From Numenius arquata (lineage: Eukaryota; Chordata; Aves; Charadriiformes; Scolopacidae), in contig NC_133615.1 of NCBI RefSeq assembly GCF_964106895.1, positions 62,001-126,000 on the forward strand: 64,000 bases of DNA, given 5' to 3'. Of the stretch, positions 54,401 through 64,000 are shown piece by piece. The notes beneath the pieces were generated by a model that was given only the letters and a program-made list of their open reading frames with translations, ran no database searches and was not told the origin of the DNA. Numbering within the stretch: the first letter of the stretch is position 1; every line of letters begins with the position of its first letter. The position numbers and the translations under genes were made by a program.

Positions 54401-57400
54401 CAACAGGAGTAGTTTCATGCAATCAGCCAAGTGCCGAGAAGGAAAATCAGGTTCCTTGGATTCCTTTTTCCTGCTCTAGCAGAGATCACAGTTTTCCTTC
54501 ATAGTCTCAGTAACATTCTCTTTCCTGCATTTATTGGGAAACTGAAAAAAACAGATTTTATTCTACTATTCCAACTGAGTTGGAATAGGCCACTGAGCAA
54601 AAGACTTGGATCAATGTTTGAAATTGGACCCTTCTTGACTCTTCTGGAGAGTCCATCCAAGACCTGTCCCTGCGTTCCAAGGCACTCAATAGAAAAGATT
54701 TTCTTCACAGAATAACACAAAGGGTCACTTATTCTTGCCTTCTGAGGAAGTGACAAATTCCTAAATAATAGAGATGCACAATAATCCATATGGACACTTT
54801 AATATGACACGAGTTGTTCTCTAGTGCCTAATATTAATCAATAGTAATAATAATAAAGAATTCTCAATCCTAAACACTCAAGCAATATAGAAATGCTTAA
54901 GGAACTGTAATATTTGTGCTCTGAGTGCTGAGCTTTCTGTTGATGTTCATATTCTCTCTAACAGCCACGCTGCCCGGAACAGCTACGGACCAGCCAGTGG
55001 AGATCTGCAGCGGTGATGGCACCACTGAAAATTACCATTTTCTGCCAAGTCTGGAGTGATGGGTGGAAGGTCTGTACACGGGAAGAAGCAGAGTCTGGAA
55101 TGGCTAAAGCGGTCAGAGCGGTTCCAGCGAGATGAGAGACCTTTCGCTACCCAGACCAACATCACATGGAGTGTGGGGGCAGGAAAGAAAAGCTGTTCTG
55201 AAAGGTCACTCGGGCAGGTGTGAAGCAGCCCATTAGGGAACACGATACGGTAATTTTATTGGGGCTGGTCAAACAATGCTGTCAGAGGCGCAGCGCTGTT
55301 CAGCCTGGACTTCCTCTTCACGTTTAAAGGCCAATTAAAACAAAAGGAAATCAACATATTTCGCTCTTAAATTGTTAAAGGTGAAAACCTTACAGTGCAT
55401 ACACACGGCGCATGGTCATTAATGCTAATGCATTAATCAATACGTCCTGCAGTATGGTTTTGCAGTATGGTTATGACTGCACCGCTCTGGGGAGAATTTA
55501 TAAAATAAAATGGAATGTGAGGTGATGTTAGGGCTTCTGTGGAGAGCCAGCCCTGCCCCGAGCTGCGGGAACATGCAGGCTCAGCCCAGGTCTCTGCTGA
55601 GGCCACTGCACGGTGTGGACACATCCAGCGTTTCCTCAGAAAAGCAGGAGGAGGACGGTGCTTGGTAGGACCCTCCCAGGACACCAGGGGTAACATCCCC
55701 GACAGCACACTCCTTCTACATTTGTTGGGAAGATTCCGGAGAGAGACCCAAACAGGATTTTGGATGTTTTAGTTTCTGCAGCAGCAGCCAAACCCAAAAG
55801 AACTAAGAAATCAGTTCTGTAATGAGGTGCCGGAAGACCTGTTGTATAGCATCTTGTCTCTACAGGGAGAAAGAGGACGTTCCACTAGATGCCCAGCAAG
55901 TCGGAACTGGTAGAGCAATTCCTGCTTAGAAAACATCTGTTCTTTCACAGAAGCACTCTTAAAAGTCCTAGGAATCTCAGCACATGTCTGCCTGGCCAAG
56001 CACAGAATACACACGATCCAGTCTCAAGCCAGGAGCCGTACAGAGTTGTCAGAACCACCCTTTGCCTGGGCTAATAACATTTATTATTTTTTTAAAAACA
56101 GCAGGTTTAAGATGAGGCGGAGTCACACCGAGGTGGCTCCAAGTTCTCCTACCCTGCAGCTGGCTTACCTCCAACCAGCTCAGGAAGAGGAGACAGACAA
56201 CGTGAGTCTGTCTATCTGTCTGTGCAGGGATTTCCCAGTCAGGGCTGGAAAGGGAAGAATCTGTCCAAGGAGGCAATACCTCTCTATGAACACCTCTGAT
56301 GAACCCAGCTAAGAAGGGTTACAGCTCCAGACCTTCACTCTGATCCTGCAAAAGCAGCAATTAGAAGTTTGAAACTAACTATCTTCCATGAGCTATCTGT
56401 GAATAGCTCATGAATTGCTTAATCAAGTTTTTAACAAACATTCTCCGTAGATCATTTTAGAGCATATAAAGAACACCTATCACTCTTAAGGTCGCAACGT
56501 TCTTAGCACAACAGCTTTAGAGATAAGCACTGTCATTTGAAGGGACAGAGAAACCTCTGGAAATGTGCTATCATTTATTATAGCGTATCAGCATCCTGAA
56601 AACTACAGATTTTCACTTGGGATGATTCTTCATAGAATCATAGAATGGGTTGGGTTGGAAGGACCTTAAAGATCATTGAGTTCCAACCCCCCTGCCCTGG
56701 GCAGGGACACCTCCGCTAGAGCAGGTTGCTCAAAGCCCCATCCAGCCTGGCCTCGAACACCTCCAGGGGTGGGGCAGCCACATTCTTCTCCACTTAGGCA
56801 AAGAAGCCTGTTACCCCTTCCAGCTCTGCTCCTTTTCTGCAGTAGATTAGTTTAATTCCCTGCTTCCCGACTGAGAAAAGAATCGGATTGCTCTCACTAG
56901 TGCACAAGGCAGGGCAGGGCCGGCCAGCAGAGGATGCCAGAGCTTGCATCCCAGCATCCCAGCGGTCTCACTCCCAGTTCAGAAGGGTCCAACCAGGACC
57001 CGCTTCACCATTGCCTCCTGCCAGGCTTCATAATTCCATGTCACTGGAAAAGCTGTGGGATGCGGTGAGGACATCGAGCTGTCTTTCTGCCGACTTGAGA
57101 ACACAGCGTTCCCCTATCTCACTTTCAGTGCATTTGAAGTAAACTGTCTCAAATCCAGCCGGTTTAAACACAAAATTCAACTCGGCCGACTTGTTGGCTG
57201 AACCTGCAAGTGTGAGATTAGAGCCATGGCTTGACCTCAGAGCGAGCCTGCCTATTTAGAATGAAATGCTGTTTGCCACTCCTTGGGCTGGTGGAACAAG
57301 ACTCCATTCCCTGAGTCTAACAGTTAACGAATTCTCAAGAGGGAGAGGGAACTGAGAAGGCACAAAGGAAGAAGTAAGAACCTGGATCGGGTTAGATGAC

Positions 57401-60400
57401 TTGGACGAAATACTGGAATACCTCTCACTCTTTCCGTCTTGAAATTCTGGTACTGGATGAACAAGTCTGCAATTAAGTAAGAGCGTGTGGATTTTCTCAG
57501 TAGAACTATGTAGAAAATGACAAAAACTAAGCAGCCGAAGAGAGAAAGATGAAACAGATATAAGAACAAAGAAGAATAACGATGGAACTTAAAGGAATCA
57601 TTTGCACAAACACAACCGAACTTGGGAAGGAATGACTTCATATTTCAGGTTTAGTTCACTTCCTTGTAACTGAGTGTTACTCATTTACCTTTCCATGTTC
57701 TTTCCTCATGTGAGAGATGTAGACGTCTCTCTGAGTGAAGAGCCTGTCGCACTCCCAACAGGTCCAGCCAGGATTTGCCACTTTTTTAGGCTCCGCTTTC
57801 TTCATGGGAGATGGGGATTTCTTCTCCAACTTTTCTGTTCCGTTGACAGATTTTGCGTCCTCTTTGTTGTGACTGGCTGAGTTCTGAGTTGTGGGTTTAG
57901 TACTGAGAGGCAGATTTATCCCCAGGTTTGGTGGCCCCTCAACACTTTTCAGAGTTCCATGCATAGACTACAATAAAAGAGAAAAAAAAAGTACAAAACT
58001 AACATAGACGTATACAGTTGTATTGACAAAACATAAAGACCCTCTGAATCAAAAGTCTTCAGTTACTCCTTTGTCATACTATTGTCAGATCACATTCTTA
58101 ACTTAAAGCAACACGACTGAGCAAAGGCAAGGCCTAGCATAAAGAGAAACCAGTAACAGCACTAACAGACACCATCCAGAGCTACAGAGAAGTGTTCTTC
58201 AGTGGCTAGACATTTTCACCAAAAAAAAGGAGAGTTTTTAGGTTAAGTTTAAATTGCTGTTTTATAGGGAAGAAAAAAGGGCTCAAGAGGCACTTTATGT
58301 TAAGTTTAATTACTTGCTTTACTTACCTAACATTAGCTGAGTATCCTCATTTCAAACTATGGGACTAGAGATTTCAAGGAGGAAAGGTTTTTACTGACAA
58401 ATTTTGACTTGGCACATTGGTAAGTAAGACAGGAAAAGGCAACTGTGGAACGATCAGGCAACTGTATTGTTTAGGACACATTAATGTTTTATGTTGAGGC
58501 TGAGTTAAGCCCTGTCTTACCCCGAGCTCAGGTTATGACACCCTGACATCAGGCTCTGTCGCTAACAGTCCTTAGAGGCAGCATTGTGCAGGGCTGGTGG
58601 GGTCCCCGCACCAGGGGACAGCTGAGAGGTGCCCACCAAGCTGTTCTCAAGCACCCCGCAGCTCTCAGGTAGCGATGCCTCCTCACTGATTCATTTCTAG
58701 ACTTTAGGTAAACTACCAGTAAGAAGGAAGAACTCTTCCACCCCCTCCTTCCCCAGTGCCTGCAGCCCGTGTCACAGGCTGGTGGTACCTGAGCCTACCA
58801 CAAAGGTGACCGGTTGAGGAAGACCTGGCCTTCAGCCGTGTCGGAGTTCTCTATGTGAAGGTGGACACACCAGGAATGAGTCAGCGGGCTCTGGGCCAGC
58901 AAAGGTGCCTGCAGCCCAGACGCAACACGCTGATGACCAGGGATCCCGCTCTCAAGGGTTCCTTCGCACCTACAAGACTAGCCATCCCAAATGTGACTAC
59001 TCTTCCTATGGGTAAACTCAGAAACAAAACCCCACTCAGTACATCCTCCGCTCCGAGAATGTAAGAATACAACTCTGATACTCCACTACGATACTTCATT
59101 ACGAAGTTCCTTCGTAAATCCCGTGGCTTTTGGGACTACACACTGCCTCTACAGCAAGTATCAGCCTCAGCTGTAGAACGTGCTCTTCTATTTAACAACT
59201 TTTAAAAGAAAAGCCAGTAATTTAAAAAACTAAAATGTTATTAAAATTCAAAGCACACAGGCCTGGCTCTACGAACGAACTGAAGCTGTGCAGTAGAGGA
59301 GGGGGCTGCCTTTTAGGCAGGACGAGAGCCACAGGGAAACGAGACATATATTTTGCCAAGAAGCAGCATTCACATCTGCAGGAATTATTCTAGGTTATTT
59401 TTTGTAGCTTTAAATAACCTCCTTCTGAGCTTCTCTCTATCCTTTTCTGTTCTGTTTTCAGCCAGGGCTTCTCTGCCTTGATGGCTGATGTCTAGCCACA
59501 CCAAACAATTACTTCTTGTGTTGAGCTCTGCCCTTGTCTGGCACTCATCCTCTCCCCGAGTCCTTTCTGTGTTTATCTGTACCCTGTCACTGTTTTTTTT
59601 TTCATTTCCCCTTAACTGAAGTCAACTTTGTACTTGTCTGCTGCTGTCCCTACTACTATACACACATCTGAAAGGTAAAAGCACGAGCAATTCTGAATAA
59701 AAGCAGTAATACTGTTACCGCACATGTAATTTCTCAAAAACGTCTGACTCATTTATAGGGAAACATGGTAAAAAAATACTAGCTGAAAGTACAAATACTG
59801 GCTTGGAACACTAAAGCCAAAAGAGGACCATTTAAGGTATCTGGCATAAATGCGAGATGATTCTTATAGTAAACAAGAACCAGTTCAGAAATATTTCTGA
59901 ATGTTTTAAGATTGGCTTTAAGACCAATTGTTTTTTCAAGACTTGTGAGCTCGGTTTCAACACACCTTCACAGTTGAGACTGAAATGCAGAATGATGGTG
60001 TTAGCCGACAAGAAAGCTGTCTGGTTTTCCACTGCTCTATACAAATTTTACTAAGCCTTATGTGTCTCTGCCCGAATTAAGTGCTACCATCCTGGACCGA
60101 GACGCTTTGCAATGCTGTAAATAACTTCAACTGGTACCAGGCTCTGGATCTTGTTAATAAGGCATAAGAAATTTCAGCACTGCTGACAGCTTTGGTACAT
60201 GTAACACAAAGTAACGCAGCATATTTAAAACACACAGCTAACGAATTATAACCAGGGGACGGCTGATTCTTAATTTGCAAGGGTTTGCAAGGATGACAGT
60301 GAATCTTCTTCAGTTATACGGGCCTTTCTGACAAAATCCACCTGGAGTTTTTTTTCAAAGCTTGTATGTGTTCATGTTTGTATGCAAACACACACAAATA

Positions 60401-61019
60401 ACCTCTATGTCTATTCAAGAAACATACTTGTTCCTAACGGTCAATTCTGAACATCAAAGGTTTGGTTTTATAACGTGCTCAGCATTCTTGGCCCCTAATA
60501 CTGGAATAAGACTTAGAAGACTGTAAATAAGGCTCAACACTTATTAGGACTGGACTAACTTCCTTCACTATAGCCGTTATTGTTTTGATAAAATGACCTA
60601 TGGAATGCAGTGCACTGAGATATTCCTCGTACACCAAACCCCAATGTTCATAGAGAAAAACCCAGTTAGAGATTACATCACAGATACACATAACATTTTA
60701 ACATTTGAGAACATTATTGACGGATTATTTTTCTGGAATAATTAACCTCTCTCTCAGCAGTCGCCTTGTTCTGTGCCTTTTTACAGTACTTTCTCATAGC
60801 ATACATTGCACGACACATGGTATCTAGGAAGGAAACAAGAGAAGATGCCTACACACCTTGATATGATCCATCATAAGCTGTTTCTGTGCATATAGGAGAG
60901 AACAGTCTGGACACTTGAAAACAGACACCTTCTGGTTTTCAATGTGCTGATCAAAGTGGCGATAGAGCAAAGGTTGTAGAGTAAACACAGTGTCACACAT
61001 AGAGCATTTATATATTATT
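50985..61019 (-). CDS. ZNF532: ZNF532, C2H2 zinc-finger protein, last five coding exons
   Basis: ZNF532 is a large nuclear C2H2 protein (human about 1300 residues) related to ZNF592 and ZNF687; these are reported to associate with ZMYND8 and BRD4 chromatin. The - strand join in the window is 61019-60857, 57967-57689, 53648-53536, 52568-52421 and 51479-50985, about 398 C-terminal residues. All junctions are in frame. Eight C2H2 fingers can be read, starting YKCSMC, FKCPDC, WTCWEC, HPCRQC, YTCSHC, HKCAVC, YQCREC and RRCKVC. The protein ends MRTHGMAFIKSKRMSSAEK. Agreement with my knowledge of human ZNF532 is near-identical in places, and the SEC11C neighbour supports it over ZNF592. The large 5' exon and first exons lie beyond 64000. 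Confidence 0.95.
52421..52568 (-). CDS. ZNF532: ZNF532 coding exon (fourth from left gene end, second to last)
   Basis: 148 bases. The first base completes a Ser codon, then HCPDSRRTFTKRLMLEKHIQ, LMHGIKDPD and an acidic tail ending KEDTK. Donor GTAATA at 52420. The finger's first cysteine is in the previous exon. Confidence 0.94.
53391..53465. repeat. ACTGGC-T(n)-ATACA tandem repeat with growing T-tract
   Basis: Four units of ACTGGC followed by T3, T4, T5 and T9, each then (C)ATACA-like sequence, in order along the + strand. Confidence 0.85.
53536..53648 (-). CDS. ZNF532: ZNF532 coding exon (113 bases)
   Basis: 37 codons plus two bases: QMKKHPCRQCDKSFSSSHSL, CRHNRIKHKGIRKVYTC. One C2H2 finger plus the first cysteine of the next. 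Acceptor TTTTAAG, donor GTAAGT. Confidence 0.95.
56631..56830 (-). mobile_element. CR1 LINE 3' end
   Basis: On the - strand it ends with the duplicated CR1 3' terminus, CCATTCTATGATTCTATG, preceded by GGTCCTTCCAACCCAACCC and AGGTGTCCCTGCCCAGGGCA. The 5' truncation is near 56830. Confidence 0.95.
57689..57967 (-). CDS. ZNF532: ZNF532 coding exon (279 bases)
   Basis: 93 codons in phase 0. It begins SMHGTLKSVEGPPNLGINLP, where the His of SMH completes the finger started in the preceding exon. A Lys/Ser-rich linker (KKSPSPMKKAEPKK) is followed by finger WTCWECDRLFTQRDVYISHM and RKEHGK. Confidence 0.95.
57968..60856 (-). other. ZNF532: ZNF532 intron
   Basis: 2.9 kb, mostly AT-rich, with a GC-richer part at 58500-58960. 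No repeat family was recognised. Confidence 0.85.
60857..61019 (-). CDS. ZNF532: ZNF532 coding exon (163 bases), most upstream in window
   Basis: One base plus 54 codons: IIYKCSMCDTVFTLQPLLYR, HFDQHIENQKVSVFKCPDC, then SLLYAQKQLMMDHIK. One complete finger (YKCSMC) and most of a second (FKCPDC). Acceptor GTTTTTAG, donor GTGTGT (a weaker donor). Confidence 0.95.
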
Positions 61020-64000
61020 CTAAAAACAGAAGTACAATAAATAATGTCAGTCATGTTGATGATCTATTTGCAAGAATCATGATGTTAACTTTTTTTCTCA
61101 GCAGAGATAAGATCTGACACGTTTAAGCAATCATTTCACACTGCCTGGAACAAGTTAAAATTAAACTAATTCAAAATATCCTCCAATTTCAAATATGGGA
61201 GCAGTAGAAAAAAACAGAAGAACGGGAAACAAAAATCATTAAAAAGTGCAAACAAGGAGCCAGAAAACAGCAGCATATGCCAGTCATGTATATAATACAC
61301 CAACATCTGCTCAGGATACTCTGACAGTCACATCTCTTCAGTCTCTGACCTCACGTTATAACTAAAGGACAATATACCTGTTCCAGGCTGCAAAGGCAAC
61401 ACGTTTTAAGGGAGTGATTGATTCCACCATAATAGGTAACATATTTCAAGACAAATTTCTTTTTGGCGATGTATATGGTTTGAAGCTCCTGACTGCCAGG
61501 CCTGGACTCTGTTAATGCTCTGAGGCTGAAACTTCACAGGATGGCGTTTCCCTTTTTGCAGTTATAAGCCTTTAAGAATCTGTCTATTGAATCAACGTAG
61601 GGAAACAGATATACTAATTAACAAAGAACTAGGTGAGTACCGGACACTAAAAGCATAGTTGCTGAAAATGAATATGACAGCCAAAATCCTGTATCACAAA
61701 ATCCTAAGCACATTATTAAACAACCTGAAAATAGTTGTATTTTTACCAGATCCTTGTCAAATATCCATCCAACAGACAAAAACCACAGGGAAACATAACC
61801 CTCTGACCTAAATGCTGCAGCAACTGCCACCTGACAATAGTTTGAAGCTGGTTTCATTTTGCTGATGATTTTAGAATGAAAAGTATAGTTTCAACTGCAT
61901 TCTAGGTATTTACTTGATAGTTTGCTCGTCGCTTTTTGCTTATCTGAATGTTTGATTGTATTAAGAATGATTTCCCTGACAACTAAAGGTGAATAACAAG
62001 ATCAGCTTTTCAAACTGCAACCTGCGAACATGCCTGGTTATAACTAGTAAATAATTCTATTCTTTCAGAAACCTCACACTTTTTCTTAACTTGGAAAACG
62101 AATGAAAACGAAATGACACGTGAAAGAGAAGTAACAAAGAAATCTGCCACAATGATGGGAGGAGAGGGCAGTGTAACCCATCAGCGGTGGCGGTGCTGCA
62201 GAACACATTCAGCTCATGTAAAGGAAACCCCAACCAGGCGCTTCCCCTGCGAAAGCCCAACTCCTAATCCCACCCATTCCAGGCTCAGCTCTCTCCTCAA
62301 GAATGACTTTCCATTAAAAAACCCAACACAACAAACCCTGCTTGTTGGAATGCTGAACTTTCTCATTATCCACATAAATGTTCCCAGTCCCTTCTATATC
62401 CCTCTGAGCAACTCCCATCAACAGCACGTTGTTCACGAGCTCTAAAGACCACTCTGTGCTGTGTCTGGAGATGACAAGGACCGGGATGTCGCTCCGATCT
62501 CCAAGCCATTCAGTCAGTCCAAATATTGGAAATAATGAAAAACAGTACACTTAATCATATTAACTACGGAAAGTACTATTTCTGTGGTGTATCAAGTGGT
62601 CCCAGCCTGTCAGATATGCGAAGATCAATCTGTTACTGACACTGCATCCTCTGACGACCACGCGCCACTGCACCCACTGCTTTATCCTCCGTGGTGGAAC
62701 CAGACAGTGATCTCTGCTGGAATGACTTCAGGTCTGCAGTGTATGAATTTATCATCACAGGGTTATGTAATTTAATCAAATAAACTACGTTCTACTATAT
62801 GCTTCAGATTCTTACTGTATCTAGAGTACGGAACAGCAGACCACAGAATGCTGAGGTGGCACCAAACTAGGCATGGAACGCACACTTCTTCACTTTTCAA
62901 AAATCCCATTACAAATTCACTATTATCTTAGAATAAATACAGACATGAAAGATGTTTAGTGTTTTGAAAGCTTCTGTACCAGACTATGGTATTTCTTCTT
63001 CCCATGATTTTTTTCTCTAAAAAAATGGTACTTGTGGAATAATACACCTTGTACCAATAGTACAGTACATATCCATAATTTGTCTTGATAAGCAAGAACT
63101 TTTCTAATATCCTAAAAGAGCTCAGCCATGAAAAATCTCTTAGTGCTGTTCCTATGAAGTTACACTGCTTACTGAAAAAAGAAAATCACATATAAGCTTT
63201 GGTTTCCCATAAAACCCAGGCAGCGTCTCTGCGAAGCTCTCTCCCGCAGCACACCTACGCTGAACGACAGGACAGCCATCCATTTCTCTGTGTTAAAATA
63301 ATCTCATTTCATCCCACTGAGAGTCACTGCACAGAAACTTCATTTTTCATGCCCGAAATAGTTTCCTGTAGCTGTTGCAATGTAATTGCAAATCACAGGG
63401 TTTCAGTAACTGCCAGAGGCATTTACAAATAAAACCCAGTTCCCATAAACAGCGAAGCGTGATCAGGGCAGAGCCCCTCGGGACGGGACCGTCCCCAGCC
63501 TGCCTTTGGGACAGCCCGAGGTGCTGGCACGGTGGGACGTGTGTCGGGCTGCACCTCTGCAATGGCCAGAGGAACATCTGGATCCTGGCCCCACAACATC
63601 TGCCATCAGGGAGCTTCGAGACTCACGGTCAAGGGTCAGACGCCTTTGACACACTCAATGAGAATCAACAGCTTCACTCTCCAAACACGGGCGGCTACTG
63701 TACCCTTCACTTCTGCTAAAATTTTTACTTCAGAAGAACAAAAATTTAACTGAGCTTATGTGGTGGTATCTATAGTGTCATCCGACTATTACGTCCCTTC
63801 TTTCCAATAACGAAGCTGTTAAGCTTCCAAATGAAGGCCAGTCACCCGCAATGGAGATGCCAGTCAATACAATACAGTAAACCAGTAGCAGCAGATTGGT
63901 CAAACGTGAATGTATTTCCTCAAATACAACAGCCCATGTCAGCTCTGCTCTGTGCTGGTCAGGCCACAGCTGGACCACTGTGTCCAGTTCTGGTTCCCAC
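61020..64000 (-). other. ZNF532: ZNF532 intron continuing past the window
   Basis: No further ZNF532 exon was recognised before the window ends. The region is AT-rich with a GC-richer patch near 63440-63640 and a CR1 start at 63940. Confidence 0.75.
63940..64000 (+). mobile_element. CR1 LINE, + orientation, cut by the window end
   Basis: GCTGGTCAGGCCACAGCTGG, then CACTGTGTCCAGTTCTGG, is CR1 sense sequence; the matching antisense phrase occurs in the copy at 19150-19670. The element continues to the right. Confidence 0.8.

Larger units (their letters stand above)
52569..57688 (-). other. ZNF532: ZNF532 introns around the 113-base exon
   Basis: Two introns (52569-53535 and 53649-57688). Within them are a stepwise T-tract repeat (53391-53465) and a CR1 copy (56631-56830). 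No other gene was recognised. Confidence 0.8.

Noticed and set aside
50985..61019. ZNF592 or ZNF687 as the identity of the zinc-finger gene
   Set aside because: They are paralogs with similar C-terminal fingers, but the sequence agrees better with ZNF532 and the SEC11C neighbour supports it.
1..64000. tRNA, rRNA, CRISPR arrays, operons, phage or prokaryotic mobile systems
   Set aside because: None seen; the window is vertebrate nuclear DNA, where CRISPR arrays, operons and ribosome binding sites are not expected. The tandem repeats found are micro- or minisatellites without spacer variation.

Overview
This is a stretch of vertebrate nuclear DNA, almost certainly from a bird. Intron-containing genes with canonical GT-AG junctions encode vertebrate proteins, and fragments of the avian CR1 LINE are scattered through it, one with the typical CR1 3' end at about 56631. 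Five protein genes can be read: the last coding exon of CPLX4 (+), complete RAX (+), complete GRP (-), complete SEC11C (-), and the last five coding exons of ZNF532 (-). Order and relative orientation mirror human 18q21.32 (ZNF532, SEC11C, GRP, RAX, CPLX4), so this is a conserved syntenic block. From general knowledge this block is on the Z chromosome in birds; the window itself cannot show that.

Layout. 1-4137 is CPLX4 intron and 4138-4365 its final exon, encoding the acidic C-terminal region and a CAAX box. 4366-10600 is the CPLX4 3' end and the RAX upstream region. It has a long pyrimidine microsatellite (5716-5925) and several AT-rich, homeodomain-motif-rich islands, one with adjacent OTX and SOX motifs about 1.5 kb upstream of the RAX start. 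About 10640-12620 is a GC-rich CpG island covering most of RAX, whose three coding exons lie at 11337-13061. 13336-19150 is RAX-GRP intergenic DNA with more homeodomain-motif islands and no CR1. A CR1 copy lies at 19150-19670. GRP occupies about 20210-25460 on the - strand.

25500-34400 is intergenic, with two CR1 pieces and one unusual pair of hairpin repeats. SEC11C lies at 35648-40823 on the - strand, with a CpG-island promoter carrying two opposed ZNF143-type motifs. 41050-49600 is intergenic, with two minisatellites and a few AT-rich candidate elements; no OACYL exon was seen there. ZNF532 fills 49617-64000 and its 5' exons lie beyond the window.

The genes do not form one pathway. CPLX4 acts in ribbon-synapse exocytosis in the retina, RAX specifies the eye field, retina and hypothalamus, GRP is a secreted neuropeptide, SEC11C is a catalytic subunit of the ER signal peptidase that processes precursors such as pro-GRP, and ZNF532 is a nuclear C2H2 zinc-finger protein. 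Long-range RAX regulatory DNA is a plausible reason for the conserved linkage, but that is inference. I found no sign of a new gene system. The most interesting material is the non-coding DNA around RAX and some structured repeats.
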